64,000 nt of DNA from Brachyhypopomus gauderio (Eukaryota > Chordata > Actinopteri > Gymnotiformes > Hypopomidae). A program made the translations under genes and the position numbers. Below the pieces are notes generated by a model. The model had not been told where the DNA came from and did not search any database. It was given only the letters and a program-made list of their open reading frames with translations. The stretch spans positions 566,001 through 630,000 of the forward strand of contig NW_027506901.1 in the NCBI RefSeq assembly GCF_052324685.1, in the 5' to 3' direction. Of this stretch, positions 52,479 to 61,301 are shown piece after piece. Position 1 is the first letter of the stretch. Every line of letters starts with the position of its first letter.

Positions 52479-54181
52479 TTAAATACTATGGAGTATTTCT
52501 TCTCTTAACCTGATATACAGGTCAGCTGCAGCAAGTGGGTCTACTGGGGCATCCCATTCATTTTCTACCATAAGTAGACAACAAAGTTCAAAGACAGTTT
52601 CATCACAGGGAAATCGACCTTTTGGAGTGTACTCTTCCATACAAACAGTGAGCTCCTCCATGTGAATAGGTTTCAGTCTGTCCTCAGCACTGTGCAGCTC
52701 TGGGAATGAGTACATCATGATTGGCCGGCGCGGTGCAGCACCACCACTTGATCTTGGTCGAATTTTGTGCGAGTTCCATGTGTTCACAACTTCATCAAGT
52801 TCATCCTACAAAGAAAGTAGCGCAGAATAAAAGAATAAAACAAATTGTGCACCAATAACTCTTGCCAAAGTTAAGGCTTATGAAGTCATCAATAGACAGC
52901 AGGAATTTTCATTCAAATGACCTCTAATCAATCTAAAAACAAGCAGTAACTACAAAGTAGCACTTTCACCAGTCAGCAATCACCAATAAGTGTAACAATT
53001 TATTCTGGGTGTTCAGTAATTCCACAAACTATTTTCATGATAACTTCACTAATTCAGAACACTGCTTTCTGCCCAAAACGAGGGCTGTACATTTTCAGGG
53101 AACCAGATTCTCCAGTAATTTAAACTATGTGGAAGAAAACTAATTTGCTCCATGCACCTGTCCTGAGAAAGTTGCAGTTAATATAACTGATATTTATCCA
53201 TTTTGCTTCTACTTATCCTTTTAAATGAAAAAAAAAACAAGATTTTTCATGTCAAAGAAAGATTTTATAATTACTAATAACACTACTATATTGATTTACA
53301 ATATACAATGTCTACAACTGAGACATTACAGAGGATGAGGAAGCTTTTACCTGAACAAGATTAAGAAAGCAGAACTGGATAAGACTTTTGTCCAAAAAGT
53401 CTCCCGTGAAGTGACCATCATCCTGAAATGTTTTAAATAAATTCATCCAGAACTGTGCACTCTGTTTGCGGAGGGTAGCCCACCATCCTTCAATGCGCTG
53501 GTTGGCTGTACTTGTTCCATATAAGAAACTTCTCTGCCCTGCAAAACTGTCTGTGTGATTTCTACGCAAAAACATTTGCATTTGTTCTACACAACCATTT
53601 TCTGTGCCCCTGTCAGCACGTACTCTCTCTGGACATCCATTCATGCATGAAACTTTTCAAAAAGTAACTTGCAACCAATTTAGGGTCACTGTTTGTGATA
53701 TAGGCCTCCAGCCATAAACATAGCGGCTAAAACCATCTATGCAACCATTGATGGCAATGCCATAGGGTTTTAATTTGTCATAGCCATCCATATGCCAAAG
53801 CGCATTTGGTCCTCTGCAGCTGTACTGACGTCTTCTCAAGCGTCGAGCTCGTCTTAATTCCACACCTTGTGGATCAACCAATTTGATAATGCGTCTTATG
53901 GTATCTTGTGACACAACAAATCCACGTTGAACTGCACGAAGATGTAGCCAACGATAACCTTGCATCTGGCCACTGGTCATGATTTCTTGTTGAACAAAGG
54001 CCAGTACTTCTTGCAGGTCTGTCTGATTCTTTCTTCTAAAGAGCCCTAGTCTTTTACAAATTCTCTTTAGGGTACGCACACTTATAAGTATCTGATTATT
54101 ATCAGCTAAAATTGCAAGTATTTCTTTGTTACTGAAAGACAGTCTGAAGTACAATCGAATTAAGTCATCTAACTCTGACAT
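52479..54181 (-). pseudogene. Integrase-type DDE transposase, 3 exons, frame-damaged
   Basis: Exon A starts at the ATG at 54181 (MSELDDLIRL). It has a helix-turn-helix-rich N-terminus (SNKEILAILADNN, SVRTLKRICKRLGLF), an RWLHLRAVQRGF segment and a basic RRARRLRRRQY patch. The first catalytic Asp is at about residue 132 (HMDGYDKLKPYGIAINGCID). Exon A/B continues to a GT donor after LNLVQ at 53351, with the second Asp in ERVRADRGTENG and Glu in NQRIEGWWATLRK, about 40 residues apart. The last exon (52806-52479) follows a TTTGTAG acceptor and ends HSI-stop. Between 53710 and 53645 the recognisable protein (ITNSDPKLVASYF) is in another frame with compensating shifts, and a TGA lies in the main frame. 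The copy is therefore broken between the first two catalytic residues. The core resembles IS3/retroviral integrases. Confidence 0.75.
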
Positions 54182-54222
54182 TGTAGGCACCGTTTTTGTC
54201 ACTCCAGGGTCCAGCCTTTCAC

Positions 54223-54836
54223 AAAAGTCTTTGTTTTCTTTGTGAGAGTGGTTGTTTGCTTTAGCAGAAATTGAAGATGGCAATGCGGTCTCCATAGGAG
54301 GGGACGGAATTTGCAAGAGCCGTGTCATCAATCAGTGCTATGACAGCATTGTCAATCTGCAGAGAAGAAGAAAGAAAATAATAATTTTCTTCAAAGTTCA
54401 CGTTGCAAAACAATTCAATTAAATTTTATTTATACAGCACCAAATCACAACAAACAGTCAGCTCAAGCTGTGTCAGTGTCTCCAATTAACAGGAAAACTG
54501 GGACAAATACAATAATGGGATAAGGGAGCTACAGTATGGCCTTTAAGTAGGATGACCAAACGTCTGTATTTCCTGGGACATGTCCGTATTTCACGTCTTG
54601 TCCCGGGCGTCCCGGGTTTTTTTTTGTTTTTTAAGTGAGGAAATGTCCTGGTTTTTAAATTACCTTCATTGGACCATTAAAATTTAAATGTACAGGCACT
54701 ACGGCACTGCGCACGGCGCTGCGTGTGAGGTCATCCCTGAGCCGCGTCAAACTTGGTTTATACTTGACGCGTCACGACCGGCACGAGGGTCCGAAAATGA
54801 CGTAATCGCGGTGGCTCCGCCCCTGTGCGAGGGCCC
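54223..54836 (-). repeat. Right inverted arm of the HECT/DDE element
   Basis: Reverse complement of 47450-48062. It includes the same CTCTGCAG acceptor (coding starts at 54356) and a SAM-like coding start (IDNAVIALIDDTALANSVPS, then YGDRIAIFNFC). Here that is followed at once by a stop (TAA where the left arm has AAA). The transposase ATG lies 42 bp further on, outside the arm. Confidence 0.85.
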
Positions 54837-55098
54837 CGCGCGCTGTCGCTTCGCGAGGTCATGCACCTCTCGAATTTTGTAACTTCGATTTTTAACGGTC
54901 ATAATTCATGCTTCAGTGGGGCAGCCCTGTTCTTAATCACAATGTAGACAGCGTGACTGTCAGTACGCAAGAAACATGCAACATGCAACCCCCCCCCTCC
55001 AAGGCGTGTGTACAATACGCCCGGTACAGTTCGCGCAGGGTCGCGCAAGGTGGGCGGAGTCACGCGCTACAGTCATTCGCGAAAGTATAAACCAGGCT
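54752..55098 (-). mobile_element. Family Y MITE-like element, copy 3
   Basis: Begins TTGGTTTATACTTGACGCG and ends GCGAAAGTATAAACCAGGCT. It contains GACGTAATCGCGGTGGCTCC and GAGGTCATGCACCTCTCG. Its first 85 bp form the outer end of the right inverted arm. Confidence 0.65.
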
Positions 55099-55099
55099 T

Positions 55100-55459
55100 C
55101 ATTCCCAGTAGCGAACCGGTGAAATTCTCAGCCCGGTGCAGCGCGAGGCTGCTGACTAGAACTGTGCTGAGACTTAGGCTAGCATAGACTATAAATTGTG
55201 ATTTCAGTCTTGAACAGTCTTAAACTGATATTGGCTGGCGGCTAGCGCTCATAACATGCTGCTTAATTTCCGTAGTAAACGTACTCGGTTCAAACTGAAA
55301 AGAAGTACAATAATACTCAAAAACCCGTAAATTCACCGACTTTGATGTAATGTGAGACGTTGCCTATTTGGCTAACATTATAAGCTAACAAACATGCTAA
55401 CAAGTAACGGTTACTTGCTGAGAAAAAGTGCCAGCCGACAAACTGTCTTTGTTACTCAC
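55100..55459. other. Intron-like spacer upstream of the right arm
   Basis: No coding frames. GCTAGC-type and GCTAACA-rich words, otherwise plain. Confidence 0.4.
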
Positions 55460-55474
55460 CTTCTGCTCTTCCAT
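55460..55474 (-). CDS. Candidate first exon (MEEQK) for a SAM-like gene reading into the right arm
   Basis: ATGGAAGAGCAGAAG is followed directly by GTGAGT. This phase-0 donor matches the phase-0 acceptor at 54356 (CTCTGCAG, then ATTGAC). Together they would give a start for the SAM-like N-terminus, which lacks its own ATG at that position. It is present only upstream of the right arm; nothing equivalent is seen left of 47450. Weak but specific evidence. Confidence 0.35.
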
Positions 55475-55619
55475 TATTGAAATGCTGTCTTCTGGCACCC
55501 CGCCCCCACGTAGAAACTCGCTTAAATCAGAGACTTTCCGTCCACAGGTTGGTTCACCAACTGCACGCCTCTACATGTCTGTCGGTCTCTGGTCATTAAG
55601 CTGATGACTTCCAAGTACC

Positions 55620-55850
55620 CACAATTGTGAGATTAAAGTCAGAATTGTGAGATTAAAGTCAGAATTGTGAGAAAAAAGTCAGAATTCTGAGATTAAAGTC
55701 AGAATTCTGAGATTAATGTCAGAATTCTGAGAATAAAGTCAGAATTGTGAGATTAAAGTCAGAATTGTGAGAAAAAAAGTCCGAATTGTGAGAATAAAGT
55801 CAGAATTGTGAGAAAAAATTCAGAATTCTGACTTTAATCTCAGAATTCTG
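55620..55850. repeat. 20-bp tandem repeat
   Basis: About eleven copies of a unit containing GTGAGATTAAAGTCAGAATT, with an inverted partial copy (CTGACTTTAATCTCAGAATT) at the right end, so the array can fold back. Confidence 0.85.
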
Positions 55851-55860
55851 GCTGCCCTTT

Positions 55861-56560
55861 TTTTTCCAATACTCCATTTATTTATTTTTTTATAGTGGCC
55901 CTAATCCTCTTCCGTAAGTTACAACTACAGACACACTAGAAAAAAAAATCTTGTTTCTTATTTTATGTCACCGTTAACTACACGGGGTTGACGCGAACTT
56001 AATAGGCCCATCTATCTACCTATTTATCACAAGAGCTTGTGGTTAGATCTGACAGTGTTCAACGCTGTAGCGAACGGCAGTAACTTTGTTTTACCGCAAA
56101 ATATGAAAACGATTGAAACCATTAATATCCCAATTAAATCCACCCAATTAAAAATGTACGATCTAGTAAATGTAGTGGTAAATGTACGATCTGGTAAATG
56201 TAGTGGTAAATATACGCTCTTCTGCCTTGTCCCCGGTGTAGCACTAGGTCCTGCTTCTCGTCCCGCTTAGCAGTAAATGAATAACATGAATGAAGAACGT
56301 TCGTATGATTGAAACGCTATTTGGCCTCTATGAAGGTTCTGGGCGGAAACTGCTGGCCACTGTCATTGAAATTGCCAATTTCGGAAGTGCTCTGTTTGCT
56401 TTAAGTCAATATGATAATTAAAATATATACATATAATCTCCCGACCCCCCCCCCCCCCCCCCAACAAAAAACTCATCGGATCTACACGATTCACGTAGGT
56501 CACCCTTTTCAACTTCAAAACGGCGAATTTCGCCGAAAGGTGACAGATTATCATGCCTGT
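55861..56560. other. Non-coding interval with a poly-C run
   Basis: A C run of about 17 occurs near 56445-56462, and a short direct repeat (GTAAATGTAGTGGTAAAT) near 56165-56210. No gene. Confidence 0.5.
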
Positions 56561-56570
56561 AGGTTTAATC

Positions 56571-57203
56571 CTGGTTTATACTTGACGCGGGGGTCCGCGC
56601 GGCGAAAATGACGTAATCGCTGTGGCTCTGCCCGTGCGCGAGTGCCTCGCGTGCTGTTGATTCGCGAGGTCGTGCACCTCTCGAATTTTGTAACTTCGCG
56701 CACACGCCGCGCCTCAGCGCGATGGACAAAGTCATGTTTGCAGGGTTCATACACCTTTATAAGGTGGAATTAAAGCATTTGTACGTCACTTTCAAGGTCC
56801 ATTTCAATATTTCCCAGCACGTTAAACTTAAGTTAAATATTTATACATATACTCGAAATGATTCAAAATAATTCGCTTTTTTATCACATTATTTAATGGT
56901 TGTTTAAAGTCTTCATGTTCTCTCATGTTTCGTCCTGGAATTAAAAGAGGCTCGTATTTGTTAATGTAATACAAGAAAACTGTTTATTCAGATGGTTATT
57001 TGTTGTGAAACGAAGTAGTTACAATTTCAAACATTTTCAAGTATTTAGCCTAAATTCCAGCACTTTACAAATCTGAAACACAAAGCAACATTAAAATTGG
57101 TCAGGTAAATGTTCCTTCCATTGTTTTTGAGGGGTGTTTCTTTATACTAACACACACCGTTTCGGAGAACACTACACAGAATGTGACGCGGCAAGTATAA
57201 ACG
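56571..57203 (-). mobile_element. Family Y MITE-like element, copy 4
   Basis: Begins CTGGTTTATACTTGACGCGG and ends GACGCGGCAAGTATAAACG. Internally it matches copy 1 in reverse over several hundred bases (CACTTTCAAGGTCCATTTC, GAGGTCGTGCACCTCTCG, GGTCAGGTAAATGTTCC). Confidence 0.7.
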
Positions 57204-57343
57204 CCTCCACTGTTTGCGGAAGTATGTGCGAAGTGGGCGGGGCCAGCGTAATGACGTCATTTTCGTTTGTGTGGCCCTCTGACACAATTCAGGTTTCTCA
57301 TGTGGCCCCTTGTAAAAATTAATTGCCCACCCCTGAGCTAGTG

Positions 57344-57604
57344 TGTTATGGATCCATAGTGGCTGTAGATTAAAATGTAAAAGTAGTTCCTGTAGTGTTG
57401 GACAGGAAGTGAAGTTTAAACAGCGATGTTGATTGCTCATGTCAGACTTTGTTCTTATAAAAATCCAGGTTGCTACTGTAAAACAAGTGAAACAAAAGAC
57501 CATGAACAGCGTAATAAACCACAATGAACAGGGCTGATTGCCTAAAGGACTTGGTATGAACTTCATCATCAAATAGATGCTGAAACGGGTGGGTTTACAC
57601 ATAC
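57344..57604. other. Interval right of the 17-kb hAT block
   Basis: A minus-strand open frame contains a hydrophobic stretch (SLWFITLFMVFCFTCFTVAT) but overlaps the hAT terminus and has no other support, so I do not call it a gene. Near 57580-57604 the GGGTGGGTTTACAC words belong to the following hAT relic. Confidence 0.4.
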
Positions 57605-57730
57605 CGCAATTTTACGGGTGGGTATCAATCAATCAATCAAAGTTTATTTGTATAGCGCTTTTAACAACTCAAGTTGTCGCAAAGCAGCTTTACAGGGTTT
57701 ACAAGGTTAACAATACTATGGGTCCAGAAC
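57605..57730 (-). mobile_element. L2 3'-end fragment
   Basis: An ATCA tail followed by AGTTTATTTGTATAGCGCTT and CTCAAGTTGTCGCAAAGCAG, nearly identical to the 3' end of L2 copy 2 (18883-18980). Only about 125 bp long. It interrupts GGGTGGGT/GGGTATGCGGGCGGGT-rich hAT sequence. Confidence 0.85.
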
Positions 57731-57765
57731 GGGTATGCGGGCGGGTAAGTTAAATACGGGAGGGT

Positions 57766-58113
57766 ATGCGGGCGGGTAAGTTAAAGAGACCCCATTTCGC
57801 CCTATCTGATCATTTGTCTGATGTTGAGGATTCCAGCGAAGAGACTGAGTCAAACGAGAATGTAGTTTCAGCATACATCGAACTCAAGCCACCTAAGGAT
57901 GAATCGTTCAATGTTCTTTTGTGGTGGAAAGAACACCAAGACGATTTCCCCAACCTGGCAACAATTGCCCGAAGTGTCCTCTCAATCCCCGCATCCAGCG
58001 CTGCGAGTGAGAGAGATTTTTCCTCCACTGGTTTTGTGATCCAAGAGCGCAGAACGCAGCTCAAACCTGGGACTGTGGACGATATACTGTTCCTGCACAG
58101 TAACCTAGGATAG
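57766..58113 (+). pseudogene. hAT transposase C-terminal dimerisation domain relic
   Basis: The plus frame ends with NVLLWWKEHQDDFPNLATIA, RSVLSIPASSAASERDFSST and GFVIQERRTQLKPGTVDDIL, the classic hAT C-terminal dimerisation signature, then a stop. An acidic stretch (SDVEDSSEETESNENV) precedes it. The rest of the transposase is absent. The flanks rich in GGGTGGGTAC/GCGGGCGGGT (57580-57780 and 58370-58500) look like the subterminal repeats of the same element. Confidence 0.85.
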
Positions 58114-58720
58114 ATTTGTGAACCTGTGCAATTTTATTTAGTTGTTATACTGGCATTTGTTCCCTCTCGTTTTGCATTGTGTTATGGCAATGGTTGGCTA
58201 CATAAATTTTCTTGCATTTTACCAGTTGCTACTTTTAGATAGGAATACTGTTCCTGCACAGCAACCTTAGATTTTAATTTGTGTTGTACTGACGTTTTTT
58301 CAGAGGCGCATCGAAAAATAAAGTACTCTATAGGAATACTTTCGATTTGTGTGATTTTTCACGGGCACGGTTGGGTAACAGGTAGAATATTAACAAGTCC
58401 AGGCGGGTACGGATTTAACGTTGAAATAGCCACGGGTTCGCAGGTGGGTGGGTGCTGTACTCTGCGGATATGGGTGGGTACAGGCCTCGGGCCTGGTCTG
58501 ATGGGGAAGAGAAGGAAGTAGATGGCAACATTATAAAGTCAGACATACCTGCTGGTGAGACCTGCTGGTGAGACCTGCTGCTTGCTGCTTTGCCTCCTGG
58601 TGGCCAGAGGTGTGCACTGCAGCCCTGAATATGGCACTAAGACACCAACAACTTTTCAAACAAAAGCTGCCATGTTTCTGTCAACCTCAAAAAACTCATT
58701 AGAAATCATGAACTTACCAA
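58114..58720. other. 3' part of the hAT relic and flank
   Basis: Subterminal GGGCGGGTAC and GGGTGGGTGC words up to about 58495 (GGCCTCGGGCCTG). From 58550, a GACCTGCTGGTGA triplicate and a short frame MRPAGETCCLLLCLLVARGV, which I regard as chance. Confidence 0.4.
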
Positions 58721-59240
58721 GAACTAGGTCTGCCACGATTAGTCGATGTCGATTATTAAAATAGTGCTTCCACGGCAGCACAACCGCGATGTACGAGCAC
58801 CTGAAGCATGTTGTGGCTGATATTGACAATGATGAAGAGGGACTGTCATCTCTGTAATCTAAACTGCTAGTTAGCTGCTAAAATTAGCATAAACAGATCG
58901 ATAACTTAGTACTTACTCATAGTGATAACTGTAAAAGTTAACATTAGCGATAGCGATTTGTTTCATTAGCCTTAGCACACATTCATGTGTTTTCTGTAAC
59001 GCCAGTGAGACCAAAACTTTATTTTTGTGAATAATTCCTTAGTTTCAGGTACCTACCTAATTTGATTTAAATGTAGCTAAGTTTGATGGCAGAGACAAAC
59101 GAAAGAAAGAAAAAATTATTATTTGTTGCAACAAGCAAGCTGCATATTTCATTAAAGATTTATTGAACTATGATATGAATTGTTTTTATTTTTAGTTTTT
59201 TTTTTAGAAGAAAAATGCTTAAAAGGGGCAAGAGAGACGA
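58721..59240. mobile_element. hAT-like terminal fragment and AT-rich flank
   Basis: Starts TAGGTCTGCCACGATTAGTC, with ATGTCGATTATTAAAATAG following, a hAT-type terminus. It may be the left end of the transposase relic at 61912-63178. No coding. Confidence 0.4.
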
Positions 59241-59249
59241 TGTCGGACG

Positions 59250-59397
59250 GTCTGGTGGATCTACACAGGAGATACGTCGACCGTGTGGTGGATCTACACA
59301 GGAGATACGTCGACCGTGTGGTGGATCTACACAGGAGATATGTCGACCGTGTGGTGGATCTACATAGCAGATACGTCGACCGTGTGGTGGATCTCAG
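59250..59397. repeat. 33-bp tandem repeat, about 4.5 units
   Basis: Each unit contains GTGGTGGATCTACACAGGAG and ATACGTCGACCGT. The 33-bp period keeps frames open (VVDLHRRYVDR), but there is no other coding support. Confidence 0.85.
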
Positions 59398-59664
59398 GAC
59401 AGATGACGACTGATGGGTAGATTTTAGAGCAGATGATTTCTACCCTTTCTGGACCTAGCAGACAAATGTCCAACACACACACAACCTTCTCCCTCTCTAA
59501 TGCAGGTGCAGAGCTTAATAACACCTCTGGAGAGAGGAGGGAGAGAGAGAGAGAAGAGGAGTGAGGGGGTGACAGAGGGAGAGAGACAGAGGGAGAGAGA
59601 CAGAGGAAGTGAGGGGGAGACAAAGAGAGACAGGGTGAGTGTAAAAAGTGGACAAATGTTTATA

Positions 59665-60320
59665 CAGTGGTACCTCGAGATACGAGTTTAATCCGTTCCT
59701 GACCCGTGCTCGTATCTCGAACTGCTCGGTTCTCGAAGCAATTTAACAATGTAAAGTATTGTAATTGGTTCCGGTCCTTAAAAAAGTCACAAAATTAGCG
59801 TAAATGTGGAAAAAAGACATGTTCTTTATTAATAAAGGCACACGCAACATGTATAATTAAACAATAAAATAAATGTAGGAGAAATAGTTATTACAGTACT
59901 ACAAAAAACGTTTGTAGTATTGAAATACTGTACTGTATACACCGTACATACTGTTACTCGTTGCAAAGCACACGTGCGAATGGTTGTGATGACCGGGTAC
60001 AGGAGTCGACCTGACCAACACCTCAAGAATTTAAAAAACGCTATTGGCTGCTAGAACGTGCTAAATGACGTCATCTCCGCACATACAGGTATGTTTGTGT
60101 TTTTGAACCTAAGGTTGTGGGGGAGGGAGAGAAAGAAAAGTGTGAGTGTGTCTTTGAGCTGATTAATGATTTCTTTTTTTCCATATAGTACTCTACTGCC
60201 ACCTAGTGGTTCATGCTCGTATCTCGAGCGTGCACTCGGGTGTCGAACAGAAATTTTGTCTCGGTGCTCGTATCTTGGATTGCTCGTATATAGAGCAGCT
60301 CGTATCTCGAGGTACCACTG
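59665..60320. mobile_element. Mariner/Tc1-type MITE with TA target site
   Basis: The ends are CAGTGGTACCTCGAGATACG and, from the right, CAGTGGTACCTCGAGATACG, flanked by TA at 59663-59664 and 60321-60322. Subterminal TGCTCGTATCTCGA-type repeats are present on both sides. No transposase. Confidence 0.85.
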
Positions 60321-60397
60321 TATAGTCTATAGCTGTACAGATGAACAGGGCTCCTACATAAACAATGTCACACACACACACGCACACACACGCACAC

Positions 60398-60565
60398 CTG
60401 GGGATGTGTAGCCACCAGTGCTCGGAGCACAAATGCCACCCAATGAAAGGAATGACATCAGTGTGTTGTCACAGAGACCAGGACCTGGTATTCCAAGAGC
60501 ACGAGGATCGTCAGAGGAATAAATGGGGAGACAGACAGCATCAAGTGCAGCCTGCTGATTAAGGC
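60398..60565 (-). CDS. Candidate coding exon of an unidentified gene (downstream exon)
   Basis: A minus-strand CTCATCAG acceptor is followed by 168 bp without a stop in one frame (LNQQAALDAVCLPIYSSDDP, then LCDNTLMSFLSLGGICAPST) and a CCCCAG/GTGTGC donor. The intron phase is 1 at both ends, and 168 is a multiple of 3. It matches in phase the exon at 61096-61301 upstream. I do not recognise the protein. The donor lies against a CA/GT microsatellite, which could mimic a splice site. Confidence 0.35.
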
Positions 60566-61095
60566 CTGATGAGAGAGACAGAGAGAGAGAGACAGGGGAA
60601 ATGTATTCTAATAAAAGCAACTAACCGTACCGTTCCCTAAGCGAACATGCCCTACGCTAAATGACCATTCCATATTCTAACCTACCTTCACCACATCCTA
60701 CCCTAACCAACCATTCCCTTACCTGACTATACCCTCCCCTAACCTACCATTCCCTTACCTGACTATACCCTCCCCTAACCTACCATTCCCTTACCTGACT
60801 ATACCCTCCCCTAACCAACCATTCCCTTAACTGACTATATCCTCCGCTAACCTACCATTCCCTTAACTGACTATACCCTCCCCTAACCTACCTTGACCAT
60901 AGCATACTCTAACTGACTATACCGTGCCCTAAATGACCACACCCTACTCTACCCTGACTCCAGACCCTACCCTGGACCCCTCCCTACCCTGGACTCTACC
61001 CTACCCTGGACTCTACCCTACCCTGGACCCTACCCTACCCTGGACCCTACCCCACCCTGGACCCTACCCCACCCTGGTGCAGCTGTTTTTCTTAC
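60566..61095. repeat. Tandem repeats (36-bp and 18-bp units) in the putative intron
   Basis: At 60700-60900 about five copies of a 36-bp unit with TACCATTCCCTTACCTGACT and ATACCCTCCCCTAACC. At 60950-61075 an 18-bp unit with CTACCCTACCCTGGACTC. CCCTAA-like words recall telomere repeats but the periodicity is different. Confidence 0.75.
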
Positions 61096-61301
61096 CCAGG
61101 ATTGTGAGTGTGAAGTATCCCGAGAAGTCGACTGGTGTATGTTTCTCCATGACTTTGTTTGATGGAAAATCTGGACTCCATGTCGAGGGGCTGAGGTTAA
61201 TTCTATGGAGAAGGTTGTCTCGATCATCAAAGCTGAACCTTTCTGGAATGCTCTCACGATCCAGAGGGCCACAGCGAACATGACTGACCACATGGTGATC
61301 C
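61096..61301 (-). CDS. Candidate coding exon of an unidentified gene (upstream exon)
   Basis: The minus frame reads HHVVSHVRCGPLDRESIPER, FSFDDRDNLLHRINLSPSTW and SPDFPSNKVMEKHTPVDFSG, then YFTLTIL, and meets a consensus CTGG/GTAAGA donor in phase 1. The residue composition is that of a real extracellular protein and unlike the surrounding repeats. The upstream boundary is uncertain; a second frame is also open with a hydrophobic stretch. The family is not recognised. Confidence 0.45.

Larger units (their letters stand above)
47450..54836. mobile_element. Two-gene element: HECT-like E3 plus integrase-type DDE transposase between long inverted arms
   Basis: Inverted arms of about 613 bp (47450-48062 and 54223-54836) enclose two convergent genes. 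One encodes a SAM-like/HECT ubiquitin-ligase-like protein (plus, from 47929). The other encodes a transposase with an integrase-type DDE core (minus, from 54181). A 14-unit, 45-bp tandem array lies between their 3' ends. The layout fits a DNA transposon whose long terminal repeats include the first coding exon of each gene. The outermost 84 bp of both arms is the end of a family-Y repeat, so the true transposon ends and TSD are not resolved. An alternative is an inverted duplication of one gene's intron and exon 2. Integrase-like eukaryotic transposons such as IS3EU or Ginger are possible relatives; this is unchecked. Confidence 0.6.
40194..57335. mobile_element. 17.1-kb block bounded by hAT-like termini and a perfect 8-bp TSD
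   Basis: The left end is CAGACCTGGGCAAACTACGG. The right end, read inward, is CAGGGGTGGGCAATTAATTT followed by GGGGCCACATGAG. The octamer AGCTAGTG lies immediately outside both ends (40186-40193 and 57336-57343). About 240 bp at the left and 130 bp at the right look like hAT sequence with GGCCCGCGGGCC/GTGGCCC words. Everything between consists of later insertions: family-Y MITEs, a LINE, an LTR-like insert, the HECT/DDE element and tandem arrays. Inference: a small non-autonomous hAT element grew about tenfold or more by nested insertion. Confidence 0.75.

Noticed and set aside
57147-57602. Minus-strand frame with a hydrophobic segment (membrane protein?)
   Set aside because: It runs across a hAT terminus and its TSD, and has no recognisable domain.
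58555-58764. Short frame with a signal-peptide-like start (MRPAGETCCLLLCLLVARGV)
   Set aside because: It runs into repeat sequence with no downstream exon, and part of it is a GACCTGCTGGTGA triplication.
60700-61075. Interstitial telomere repeat
   Set aside because: CCCTAA-like words occur, but the true periods are 36 bp and 18 bp, not TTAGGG.
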